Of a stretch of DNA of 64,000 bases, positions 33,999-42,455 are shown piece by piece; position 1 is the first letter of the stretch, and every line of letters begins with the position of its first letter. The DNA comes from Streptomyces uncialis. Its GTDB lineage: Bacteria; Actinomycetota; Actinomycetes; Streptomycetales; Streptomycetaceae. Where the stretch lies: NCBI RefSeq assembly GCF_001905345.1, contig NZ_LFBV01000001.1, positions 445,321-509,320 of the forward strand, read 5' to 3'. The position numbers and the translations under genes were made by a program. The notes beneath the pieces were generated by a model. It made no database searches. It was not told where the DNA came from and saw nothing but the letters and a program-made list of their open reading frames with translations.

Positions 33999-35597
33999 TT
34001 GGTTCCCGCACCACCGAGCCCGGAGCCCGGCCCGGCCCGCCGTACGGAAGGCCGGTCGGTCGCGACGGCGGGGCACCGGACCACGACCGTCGTGTCGGGA
34101 GGCCCGGTCCGCCGTACGGAACTCGTTCCGAAGGGCGCGGCGCCGCTGGTCCCGCCCGGTCGCGCCGTACGGTTCGCCGCCCGGCCGGAAGGTCCTCCAC
34201 GGTCCGCCCGAGCGCGGGACGGTGTACGGGTCACCTCGTCGGCGGACGGCCTACGGGCCACCTCGACCGGGGGCGGCGTACCGGTCGCGCGGTCGGTGGG
34301 CGGTGTGCGGGGCGTCGTCCCGGGGGCGTGGTGGGGCGTCGGGCGGGGGAAGCGGCGGGTGGCGGGGCTGCCGGGGGTGGCGGGTGCGGGTCCGTCGGCC
34401 GGAGGTCCGCGTGGGCTCGTGGCGCGGCTGCGGGACTGGACGGCCGGGTCCACCTACCCGGTGGTCACCGGGCTGCTGCTCACCGCGCTCGCGTTCCTGG
34501 AGTTCGTGGCGTACCCGCCGGACTCCCTGACGATCGCCCTCGGGGTGCTCGTCTCGGCCGTCTGCCTGGTGTGGCGGCGGTCGTTCCCGCCGCTCGCGGT
34601 GCTCGCCGTGGCGGCGGGGATGACCGCGTTCGCCGCCGGGCAGAGCCTGTACCTCGTCACGATCGTCAGCGGGCTGGTCGGGCTGTACACCCTGGCCCGG
34701 CACCGGGTGCAGCGGCCATGGGTGCTGGTGCTCGCGGGGACGCTCGGCGCCGCCGCCGTGAACGTCGTCCACATCGCGTCCTGGCCCGAGGTCAGCGGAC
34801 TGCCGGTGCCGGAGATCGGGGCACCCGGCTCGCTCGGGCTGTTCGCGGAGACCTTCGTACTGGCCGTGGTGATCGTCGGGGCCGTGTCGATGGGCGACGC
34901 GGTACGGACCCGGCGGGAGGCCCGGCGTGAGCGGGTCCTGTCCCAGGCCAAGGTGATCGCCATGGAGCGGCGGGAGGCGGCGGCCGAGGAGCGGACGGCC
35001 ATCGCCCGCGAACTGCACGACATCGTCGCGCACTCGGTCTCGATGATCGCCGTCCAGGCGGAGAGCGCCACGTACACGACCCCCGGGCTGAGTCCCGAGG
35101 CGCGGGACGGGTTCCAGCAGATCGCCGGGACCGCCCGGGCGTCGATGACGGAACTGCGGCGGCTGCTCGGGGTGCTGCGCACCCCGGGCGGGGAGATGCC
35201 GCAGATCGCGCCGCAGCCCACCCTCGGCCATCTGCCCGAACTGCTCGACCAGCACCGCGCGGTGGGCGAGGACGCCGTGCTGCGGGTGACCGGCGAACGG
35301 GTCGTGCTGCCCGCGGGCTGGGAGCTGTCCGCGTACCGGATCGTGCAGGAGGCCCTGACCAACGTCCGCAAGCACGCGTCCGGGGCACGGACCCTCGTCG
35401 AGGTCGACTACGGCACCGACCGGCGGCTCCTGCTGCGGATCACGGACGACGGGCCGGGATACGCGGTGGACGGACCGGGCGCGGGAGGCCACGGGCTCAC
35501 CGGGATGCGGGAGCGTGCCGCGCTCGTCGGGGGCTCCCTCACCGCGGGCGCCGGGCCGGACGGGGGCTTCGTGGTGGTCGCGGAACTGCCGTGGTGA
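33999..35597 (+). CDS. Two-component sensor histidine kinase (NarL/HisKA_3 type)
   Basis: 532 residues from TTG 33999, chosen for AGGAGGGG at 33987-33994; later GTG starts are possible. The first 140 residues are a Pro/Arg/Gly-rich tail. Four to five membrane segments follow (about 150-265). The dimerisation/phosphoacceptor helix contains ERTAIARELHDIVAHSVSMI with the phosphorylated His; NVRKHASGA is the N box and DDGPGYAVDG plus GHGLTGMRERAALVGG the ATP-binding region. It overlaps the response regulator gene by four bases. The signal is unknown. Confidence 0.88.
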   Translation: MVPAPPSPEPGPARRTEGRSVATAGHRTTTVVSGGPVRRTELVPKGAAPLVPPGRAVRFAARPEGPPRSARARDGVRVTSSADGLRATSTGGGVPVARSVGGVRGVVPGAWWGVGRGKRRVAGLPGVAGAGPSAGGPRGLVARLRDWTAGSTYPVVTGLLLTALAFLEFVAYPPDSLTIALGVLVSAVCLVWRRSFPPLAVLAVAAGMTAFAAGQSLYLVTIVSGLVGLYTLARHRVQRPWVLVLAGTLGAAAVNVVHIASWPEVSGLPVPEIGAPGSLGLFAETFVLAVVIVGAVSMGDAVRTRREARRERVLSQAKVIAMERREAAAEERTAIARELHDIVAHSVSMIAVQAESATYTTPGLSPEARDGFQQIAGTARASMTELRRLLGVLRTPGGEMPQIAPQPTLGHLPELLDQHRAVGEDAVLRVTGERVVLPAGWELSAYRIVQEALTNVRKHASGARTLVEVDYGTDRRLLLRITDDGPGYAVDGPGAGGHGLTGMRERAALVGGSLTAGAGPDGGFVVVAELPW

Positions 35598-36307
35598 GCG
35601 CCGGGACGGAGTACGGGGAGGCGGACGGCGCGCGCCGGACGGTGATCCGTACCGTCGTCGCCGACGACCAGGCGGTCGTGCGTACCGGGTTCGTGAACCT
35701 GCTGTCCACCCAGGACGACATCACGGTCGTCGGGGAGGCGGAGGACGGGGAGCAGGCGGTGCGGGTCGCCGCCGGGACCCGGCCCGACCTGGTGCTGCTC
35801 GACATCCGGATGCCGCGGATGAACGGGATCGAGGCGGCCCGCGAGATCCTCGCCGCCTCCGACGGCACCACCAAGGTGCTGATGCTGACGACGTTCGGGC
35901 TGGACGAGTACGTGTACGACGCGCTGGCCGCCGGGGCGGGCGGGTTCCTGCTGAAGGACGCGACCTTCGCGGAACTGCTGCACGCGGTACGGGTGGTGGC
36001 GCGCGGTGAGGCGCTGCTGTCACCGGAGATCACCAAGCGGCTGATCGGGGAGTTCGTCAGCAGCCGGGCGTCCCGGCCGCCCGCGCGGGGCACCGACGAG
36101 CTGACGGCCCGGGAGGAGGAGGTGCTGGTCCTGATCGCCAAGGGACTGTCCAACGCGGAGATCGCGGTCCGGCTGACGATCACCGATCACACCGTCAAGA
36201 CCCATATCAACCGCCTCTTCGCGAAGCTGGGTCTGCGGGACCGGGCCCAAGCGGTCATCACCGCGTACGAGTTGGGCCTAGTGCGGCCGGGCGGCCCCGG
36301 TGCGTGA
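35594..36307 (+). CDS. LuxR/NarL-type response regulator
   Basis: 237 residues. Receiver domain (about 18-135): VVADDQAVVRTGF acidic pair, phospho-acceptor Asp in VLLDIRMPRMNG, LMLTTF and LLKD. Output domain (about 165-230): LTAREEEVLVLIAKGLSNAE, then HTVKTHINRLFAKLGLRDR, a LuxR helix-turn-helix. GTG 35594 overlaps the kinase stop, so the pair is coupled. It receives phosphate from the upstream kinase; targets are unknown. Confidence 0.93.
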   Translation: MSAGTEYGEADGARRTVIRTVVADDQAVVRTGFVNLLSTQDDITVVGEAEDGEQAVRVAAGTRPDLVLLDIRMPRMNGIEAAREILAASDGTTKVLMLTTFGLDEYVYDALAAGAGGFLLKDATFAELLHAVRVVARGEALLSPEITKRLIGEFVSSRASRPPARGTDELTAREEEVLVLIAKGLSNAEIAVRLTITDHTVKTHINRLFAKLGLRDRAQAVITAYELGLVRPGGPGA

Positions 36308-36410
36308 GGGTACGTGCGAATGCGTACGGCGACCGGTCCGGTACGTACGACGGCCGGTCCGGAACGTAGGACGGTGTGTCCGGGACGGCGCGTCCGGGGC
36401 GGGACGCACG

Positions 36411-36443
36411 ACGGCCGGGCGGGTACGGGACCCGGCCGGCCGT
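36411..36443. terminator. Imperfect hairpin between convergent genes
   Basis: ACGGCCGGGCGGGT and ACCCGGCCGGCCGT pair with one or two mismatches around ACGGG, between the response regulator and PH-domain genes. Confidence 0.65.
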
Positions 36444-36467
36444 TCGATCCCTGCGTGACGGGACCGA

Positions 36468-36833
36468 CTAGCGCGTCACGAACTGGGTGAGTATGCCCTG
36501 GACCTCGTAGATGTCGACGCCCTTGGTGAAGGTCTTCTGGATCGGCACGGGGTTGCCCGAGACCCAGAGCTTCAGCTCGGCGTCGAGGTCGAAGGTGCCC
36601 GCGGTCTCGACCGCGAAGTGCGTGATGCTGCGGTACGGGATCGAGTGGTACTCGACCTTCTTGCCGGTGATGCCCTGCTTGTCGACGAGGATCAGCCGGC
36701 GGTCGGTGAAGAGGATCGCGTCACGCATGATCTGGTAGGCCGCGTGGACCTGCTCGCCGTGGCCCAGCAGCTTGCCGTAGTCCTGCGCGGCCTGGCCCGG
36801 GTCGATCGTGTGCGCGTTTCCGAACAATGCCAT
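36468..36833 (-). CDS. Bacterial PH-domain protein (bPH_1/YvbH-like)
   Basis: 121 residues, MALFGNAHTIDPGQAAQDYG followed by a beta-rich domain: IMRDAILFTDRRLILVDKQG, GKKVEYHSIPYRSITHFAVE, ELKLWVSGNPVPIQKTF, ending in helix VDIYEVQGILTQFV. This is the complete bacterial pleckstrin-homology-like fold of the former DUF1696 family. Role unknown; small cytoplasmic protein. The ATG at 36833 follows GGGGG; the longer frame upstream is not supported. Confidence 0.88.
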   Translation of the reverse strand: MALFGNAHTIDPGQAAQDYGKLLGHGEQVHAAYQIMRDAILFTDRRLILVDKQGITGKKVEYHSIPYRSITHFAVETAGTFDLDAELKLWVSGNPVPIQKTFTKGVDIYEVQGILTQFVTR

Positions 36834-37053
36834 GGTGGCCCCCCACTGGGTCGTTTCATGCGATTTATGGACTGTACACCGATACCATGCGGTCAGTGGG
36901 GAAAAGAGTGGCTGCCCCCGTCGCCGCCACCGCACCGCATCGGACGTCCCTGCGGCACCTCTGGCCGATGCGCGCCTCGTCAGTGAAGCACGGCACCAAG
37001 CCTGTGAACACAGTTGTCCGCTGATTTCTGCGAAACATCTGTGAACTCGATTG

Positions 37054-37080
37054 GCCGGGCCGGTCGATGACCGGCCCGGC
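37054..37080. terminator. Terminator hairpin after the DUF11 protein gene
   Basis: GCCGGGCCGGT (37054-37064) pairs perfectly with ACCGGCCCGGC (37070-37080) around CGATG, 16 bp after the stop on the minus strand. Confidence 0.82.
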
Positions 37081-37095
37081 GGTCGGTTCCGGTGG

Positions 37096-38769
37096 TCAGT
37101 CCCGCGGGCCCTTGGCCGTGTGCGCGGCCGTGTCCTTGAGGGTGTCCCCGACGGGCTTCTCGGCCTTGTCCTTGTCCTTGGCCTTCACCTTGCCGTGGGT
37201 CGTGCAGCGCGCGTCACGGCTGCCCTCGGGGCAGTTGCTGCCGGGGATGTCCGAGACGACGGTGTTGTCGAGCTTGAGGTTCCCGAAGGTACGGGCGTTG
37301 ACGGTGACACTGAAGGTGACCGTGGCGCTCGCGCCCGGTGCCAGCGCGCCGGACCAGAACAGCTCGGGGTTGTCGTACCGGACGGTGCCGCTGGTGGCCC
37401 GGGCGTCACCGTTGTAACGAGCGTCGTCCAGCAGACGGCTGAGGTCGTCGGTGATCGAGGCAGGGTCCCCGGCGGTGTACGCGAGGGGCCCGTCGTTGGT
37501 CACCGTGATCGTGTACGTGACCTTGGCGCCGGGGTCGACGGTGGCGGGACCCTCCTGCCTCTTGGTGATCGTCAGGTCCGCGACCCGGGTCGTGGCGGTG
37601 CTGGAGTCGTTGGCCGGGTTGGGGTCGGGGTCGTTGCCGCGCACATTCGCGGTGTTGACGAAGGTGGGGGTGCCCGGTCCGGCGGTGCCGGTGACGGTGA
37701 CGTCGGTGTGCGCGCCCACGGCCAGGGCGCCCCCGGCGCAGGAGAGGTTCCCGCCGGTGACCGAGCAGCCGGGGGTCGTGGTCGCGGCGTCGGTCAGCCC
37801 GGCCGGGATCTGGTCCGTCAGGGTCCAGCCGGAGGAGGGTCCCGGGCCGTGGTTGGTCACCCGCAGCCGGTAGGTGACGGTCCCGCCGGGACGGACGGTC
37901 GCGGGGCCGGTCTTCACCACCCCGAGGTCGGTCGCCGCGACGAAGCACGAGGTGGCGTCCACATTGCCGGACACCGCGACCGTGGTCTGCGTGGAGAGCA
38001 GCCGGAACACCGGTGTGAGCGGGTCGGTGACGGAGACCCGGCGCAGCAGCCCGGCGTTGTCGAGGAACCCGAGGTCGCCGTTGCCGTAGGTGAAGGCGCC
38101 GCCGTAGCCGGTGACGGACGGGGGGACGACAGCCGCGTACACGGTGACGGCCCCGGTCGCCGGGTCGATCCGGGTGAGGGCGCCGGTGGCCGACACGCCC
38201 CACAGATATCCGCCGCGGTAGGTGAAGTCGTCCACCCCGCCGAGGTTCTGGCTCAGCGTGACGGTCGTGAACGTCCGGGTGTTGACGTCGATCCGCTGGA
38301 GGAGGTTGTCCGAGCCCCCGGCGACATAGAAGTTGCCCGCGGTGTCGAACGCGCCGGCGGTGTAGGCGCCGAGGCCGAGGATCGGGGTGGGGAGCCCCAC
38401 GGTGCCGAGGTCGGTGACCGCGCCGGCGTCGTCGATCCGCAGCAGGTTCCAGCCCGGACCCTGGCTCCTGATCGCGTAGGTGTAGCGGTCGGCCGGGTTC
38501 AGCCCGATCGCGTCGTAGCGGGCGCTCGGCGGACCGATCGGGGTGAAGGAGAGCCCGCCGGTGACGGCGACGCCCCGGTGGAGCTGGGTCGTCTCCAGCC
38601 CGGCGGACAGCAGGATGTCACCGGCGCAGCTGAACGGGGCACGTGGTGCCGCGCCCGGCGCGGGGGCCGGGGCGGACGGGGTGGCGGACGCGGTGGCCGG
38701 AGCCGTCGCGCCGGTCACCACCGTGAGGACGGCCAGCGCGGAACACGCGCGTGCCAGGAGACTTCGCAT
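37096..38769 (-). CDS. Secreted protein with DUF6923-like and two DUF11 domains
   Basis: 557 residues. The signal peptide is MRSLLARACSALAVLTVVTG with an Ala-rich cleavage region. Residues about 45-270 resemble a DUF6923-type propeller (DRYTYAIRS, GAFDTAGNFYVAGGSDNLLQ). Two immunoglobulin-like DUF11 repeats follow (GVVKTGPATVRPGGTVTYRL and TITKRQEGPATVDPGAKVTY). The last 45 residues are Lys/Asp-rich (KVKAKDKDKAEKP). No sortase signal or membrane anchor, so it is probably released or wall-associated. Function unknown. Confidence 0.8.
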   Translation of the reverse strand: MRSLLARACSALAVLTVVTGATAPATASATPSAPAPAPGAAPRAPFSCAGDILLSAGLETTQLHRGVAVTGGLSFTPIGPPSARYDAIGLNPADRYTYAIRSQGPGWNLLRIDDAGAVTDLGTVGLPTPILGLGAYTAGAFDTAGNFYVAGGSDNLLQRIDVNTRTFTTVTLSQNLGGVDDFTYRGGYLWGVSATGALTRIDPATGAVTVYAAVVPPSVTGYGGAFTYGNGDLGFLDNAGLLRRVSVTDPLTPVFRLLSTQTTVAVSGNVDATSCFVAATDLGVVKTGPATVRPGGTVTYRLRVTNHGPGPSSGWTLTDQIPAGLTDAATTTPGCSVTGGNLSCAGGALAVGAHTDVTVTGTAGPGTPTFVNTANVRGNDPDPNPANDSSTATTRVADLTITKRQEGPATVDPGAKVTYTITVTNDGPLAYTAGDPASITDDLSRLLDDARYNGDARATSGTVRYDNPELFWSGALAPGASATVTFSVTVNARTFGNLKLDNTVVSDIPGSNCPEGSRDARCTTHGKVKAKDKDKAEKPVGDTLKDTAAHTAKGPRD

Positions 38770-39048
38770 GCGGGTACGCCTTTCCTGCCATGAGCGGGAG
38801 CGACGGCAGGCAGGGCGGACCTGTACCGCCGCCCGCCGCGCACGGGACGGATGCCCGGTCCCGGTTCTCCCTCATCTGTACGACCATCCGTACGACAAGA
38901 CGACCGCGCGTGGGCGGCGCCGCACCGTGACTGTCCCTCCGCTGCCCGCCCCGCATTCACCCGCCCGGCCGTACCCCGGCTCTGTCCGACCGGGTTTCGG
39001 TCCGGCCCGGCAGTACCCGGTCCGGCCTGGTGGGGAGGGCGGCCCGGG
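38770..39048. other. Intergenic region, 279 bp
   Basis: Upstream of the DUF11 protein and downstream of the sigma-CAP gene. It has CGTACGA-type short repeats near 38878-38900. No gene is supported. Confidence 0.35.
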
Positions 39049-40749
39049 TCAGCGGGGTGCGGCCAGTACCTGGGTCCACCAGCGTTCGCCGTGCGCCTCC
39101 ACCAGGCCCACGCCCACCTCCGTGTAACGGCAGTTGAGGAGGTCGTCACGGACCCGGCCGCGCGCCCAGTCGTCCAGCGCGGCGGTGGCGCTGCGCGGTC
39201 CGTAGGTGCTCAGCTCCGCCACCGCCGACCACCGGTAGCCCGCCGCCGTCACCCGGTCCCCTATGCCACGGCCCTCGGCGTCGACGACGCTGATGTCCCG
39301 CCGCTCGGCCATCCGCGCCGCGTCCGCCCGTGCCACGGCGGTCAGCCGCGCGCTGACCCGCAGGGCCGGGCAGTCGGCGCGTCCGCGCAGCGCGTCGGCC
39401 CCGTTCACGAGCTGCCGCTCGGGGGTGAGGCCGACGGGCCGGGCGGTGGTCCGGGACGGTGCGGGTGCCGGCGCTGGGGCCGTCGTGCGCGGCGGGGTAC
39501 GGGCGGGGGTGGGTGACGGGGTCGGGGACGGGCTCCGGTCCGGGGTGACCGTCACGGAGGCCGGGGGCGGGGCGGCCACCGGTCCGGAGGGCGGTGCCGG
39601 GGCCACCGGCGGGGCCGGCCGTGGCGCGGGCTCGGGCGCGGGCCACGGGAACACCAGCAGGGTGACGGTCACGGCTGCCGCGGCGGCGGCCGTGACCGTC
39701 AGCGCGGCGCCCTTCGACCAGCCCGTCGCGGGAGCGGCGGCCCCGAGGACGGCACCCGGGTCGAGGGGGACGGCGGTGGTGGCACCGGTGGCGGTGACGG
39801 GGTCGAGGGGGACGGCGGTGGTCGTACCGGGGTCGGCGGGGAGCAAGGTGTTCGGGCCGGGGTCACCGGGGAGGACGGTGTTCGCGGGGTCACCCGGGAG
39901 GGTGGCGTCGGTGGCGGGGTCCGTGGGGCCGGAGGGGAACCCCGGGTCCGGGAGTACGGGCAGGGCCGGGGACAGCGGCACCACCAGCCCCACCCCGCTC
40001 AGCAGCCCCTCCACCGGCAGGAGGTCGGCCGAGCGGTCGGCGCAGTCCGGGCAGTCACGGGTGTGCCGGGCGATCCGCTTGCGCCACAGCGGGCCCGGAC
40101 GGCCGTCCCAGGTGGCCGTGAGGCCGGTCAGCCCGGGGCACGGACGGGCGGCGGCCAGGGCGCGGACGACCGCCCGGCCGATGTCGAGCTGCGCCTTGAC
40201 CCGCTGCACCCGCACCGAGACATGCCGCCGGGGCAGCCCGAGGGCCGCGGACAGATCGCCGCGGGTGAGCTCCCCGGCCGCTTCGAGCCACCACAGCGAC
40301 AGCACGTCCCGGTCGTCGGGGTCGAGCCAGCGGGTGGCCTCCGCGACCTCGCGGCGCTGACCCGAGAGCCGCAGCCGCAGGATCGTCAGCTCGGTGAAGT
40401 CGGCGACCGCGGAGACCGGGTGGCCGCGCTCGCCGAGTTCCTGGAGGGACGCCGTGCGGCGGCGGTCGGCGGCCGTCCAGCGGCGGCGCACCTGGTTCAT
40501 CGCGATGGCCACCAGCCAGGACCGGAACCGCTCCGGCTCCCGCAGCCCGGACAGTCCTCCGAGGGCGCGGAGCATGGTCTCCTGCACCACGTCGTCGACA
40601 TCGGCGTGCCCGTCGAGCGCGCGGCCGACGACGTTGTACACGAGGGGCAGATACGCGGCGGCGAGCCGGTCACGGGCCGCGCGGTCACCCCGCTGGGCCG
40701 CGACGACCCACCCGGCGCACTCACGGTCGTCCGTGTGCTGAGCCTGCAT
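39049..40749 (-). CDS. Sigma-70 factor fused to a membrane helix and a degenerate CAP domain
   Basis: 566 residues from ATG 40749 with GGAGGAA upstream. Sigma region 2 at about 25-95 (DVDDVVQETMLRALGG), region 4 at about 125-195 (SAALGLPRRHVSVRVQRVKA). A zinc-finger-like H-x3-C-x2-C (ARHTRDCPDC, 228-236), as in anti-sigma factors, comes next. Then a Pro/Thr-rich linker, a membrane helix (about 345-368), a second Pro-rich linker, and a CAP/SCP-like domain at about 460-566 (GIGDRVTAAGYRWSAVAE ... TQVLAAP). The CAP part lacks the usual His and Glu ligands. Perhaps a membrane-tethered sigma factor sensing the cell surface. Confidence 0.8.
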   Translation of the reverse strand: MQAQHTDDRECAGWVVAAQRGDRAARDRLAAAYLPLVYNVVGRALDGHADVDDVVQETMLRALGGLSGLREPERFRSWLVAIAMNQVRRRWTAADRRRTASLQELGERGHPVSAVADFTELTILRLRLSGQRREVAEATRWLDPDDRDVLSLWWLEAAGELTRGDLSAALGLPRRHVSVRVQRVKAQLDIGRAVVRALAAARPCPGLTGLTATWDGRPGPLWRKRIARHTRDCPDCADRSADLLPVEGLLSGVGLVVPLSPALPVLPDPGFPSGPTDPATDATLPGDPANTVLPGDPGPNTLLPADPGTTTAVPLDPVTATGATTAVPLDPGAVLGAAAPATGWSKGAALTVTAAAAAAVTVTLLVFPWPAPEPAPRPAPPVAPAPPSGPVAAPPPASVTVTPDRSPSPTPSPTPARTPPRTTAPAPAPAPSRTTARPVGLTPERQLVNGADALRGRADCPALRVSARLTAVARADAARMAERRDISVVDAEGRGIGDRVTAAGYRWSAVAELSTYGPRSATAALDDWARGRVRDDLLNCRYTEVGVGLVEAHGERWWTQVLAAPR

Positions 40750-40943
40750 GATCGATTCCTCCGGCCGTCGGACGTACGTGCCCCCGCTCGGAGACCCCCC
40801 GGCGGCCCACAGGACAACACGAACGCGGGAAGCCTCCGCTATGAGGCACGTCACACTCCCGGTTTCTGTTATACGGATGGGGAGTTCGGGTCTCCGGAGC
40901 ACGGGACCGGAACACCCGGGCCACTCACCACGAGGACCATCGA

Positions 40944-41972
40944 GTGAACGACGAGTCTGATACGCCGACCGCGCCGGACGGACAGCGGGGCACCGCGCAC
41001 GGCGGTACGGGACACGACGCGGTGCGCGGCGCGCGCCGCCGGGGTACGGGGCACCGGCGCGGGCACGGCAGGCGCGGGCGGGTGCGCGGGCCCGCGCGGG
41101 CCCGGGTCTGGGGCGCGGTCGCGGCCGTCGCGGTGCTGGGCGCCGGGGGGCTGGGGACGTCGCTGCTGTTCGGCGGTCCGACCGAGGCGTCGGCGGGGCG
41201 GCCCGCGGCGAGCGTGGTGCCCGGGGCCACGACCGTGGAGCCCCTGAAGGCGCCGAAGGCCCCGTCCACCCCGTCCCGGCCCGGCACGAAGCCGTCCCCC
41301 GGCGAGCCGTCGGCCACCGCGCCGTCGCCCGAGCCGCCGCCCCCGGCCGCCACCGCCGGGAAGCCGACCGGCGGTACGGGGTCCGGCGGGGGCGGGAACG
41401 GGCACGGTACGGAGGGCGCGGGCGGCACGGGTACCGGTGGTGCCGGCGGTAGCGGCGCTGCCGGCGGCTCCGGCGGTACGGGGACGGGGGGCGGTACGGG
41501 GGGCGCGGACCCGGAGCCCGCGCCCCGGGACCCCGCGCCGGAGGCTTCGCCGCGGGAGTCCGCGCCGCGTGCCACTCCGTCGCGGACCGCCGGGGCGGTC
41601 ACGGAGGTGGCGGCGCTGGTCAACACGGAGCGCAACGCGAACGGGTGCAAGGACATCACCACGGACGCCCGGCTGAACCGGGCGGCGGAGGGGCACTCGC
41701 GGGACATGGCGGAGCGGGACTACTTCGACCACACGTCGCCCGACGGGCGGGGCGTGGGGGACCGGGTCACGGCGGCGGGGTACGAGTGGTCGGCGGTCGG
41801 CGAGAACATAGCGATGGGGCAGCCGACGGCCGTGGCGGTGGTCGAGGCGTGGCTGGACTCCCCCGGGCACCGGGCGAACATCCTCAACTGCGAGTACACG
41901 CAGATGGGGTTGGGGGTGGACACGTCCGACGGGGGGCCGCGGTGGACCCAGGTCTTCGCGGCACCCCAGTAG
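40944..41972 (+). CDS. Membrane-anchored CAP/SCP domain protein
   Basis: 342 residues from GTG 40944 (GAGGA upstream). A basic cytoplasmic tail (1-50) and a membrane segment (VWGAVAAVAVLGAGGLGTSL, about 54-73) come before a long Pro, then Gly/Thr-rich linker. The C-terminal CAP domain (about 215-342) has the expected features: HSRDMAERDYFDHTSP, GENIAMG and HRANILNCEYTQMGLG. It faces outwards. It is divergent from the sigma-CAP fusion 194 bp away, and both share GDRVTAAGYxWSAV. It may be the sigma factor's target or partner. Confidence 0.85.
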   Translation: MNDESDTPTAPDGQRGTAHGGTGHDAVRGARRRGTGHRRGHGRRGRVRGPARARVWGAVAAVAVLGAGGLGTSLLFGGPTEASAGRPAASVVPGATTVEPLKAPKAPSTPSRPGTKPSPGEPSATAPSPEPPPPAATAGKPTGGTGSGGGGNGHGTEGAGGTGTGGAGGSGAAGGSGGTGTGGGTGGADPEPAPRDPAPEASPRESAPRATPSRTAGAVTEVAALVNTERNANGCKDITTDARLNRAAEGHSRDMAERDYFDHTSPDGRGVGDRVTAAGYEWSAVGENIAMGQPTAVAVVEAWLDSPGHRANILNCEYTQMGLGVDTSDGGPRWTQVFAAPQ

Positions 41973-42455
41973 GCCGCGTCCTCGTCGGAGCCGGGCGTAC
42001 TTGTTCCCGCACAGGTCGCTCGTGGGGTGCGCAGTTCCCCGCGCCCCTGAAGGGGCACCCCTCTCCTCTCGCAGTCGCGCTGCTACGGGAGGGGGTGGGC
42101 GGGAATCTCTGCCCGCAGACTCCGATGCTCTTCAGCAGGACACGAGGGACGTCCGACCGAGCGCGTTGGAGCGAGGACGGAGAATCCCGACCGGCACCGA
42201 CCCGAAGAACCCGCCGGATGCGCCCCAAAGGGGCGCGGGGAACTGCGCAAAACCCACGAACGACGGCACAGCAACGAAGTACGCCCCGCACCGAGTACCC
42301 AGGGGCGCGGGGAACTGCGCGAAATCGACGAGCGACGGCCCAGGAACAAGTGCGCCCACCCGGACAGACCTGGGAAGCGCGAGCGAAGGCGTCCCGGTCA
42401 CCCGTTCACGGTGGGCCGGGGTGCCGTAGGGGGCGACCGCGGCTTGACTCGGGAC
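41973..42455. repeat. Intergenic repeat family, long copy (R3, forward orientation)
   Basis: No gene. It begins shortly after the CAP stop. Around 42088-42134 lies GGGTGGGCGGGAATCTCTGC with CGCAGACTCCGATGCTCTTC, then GGACGGAGAATCCCGACCGG (42175-42195), GGGGCGCGGGGAACTGCGC (42231-42250, again 42300-42320) and AAGCGCGAGCGAAGGCG (42376-42392). The module order is that of the copy at 25066-25440 reversed. Confidence 0.8.
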
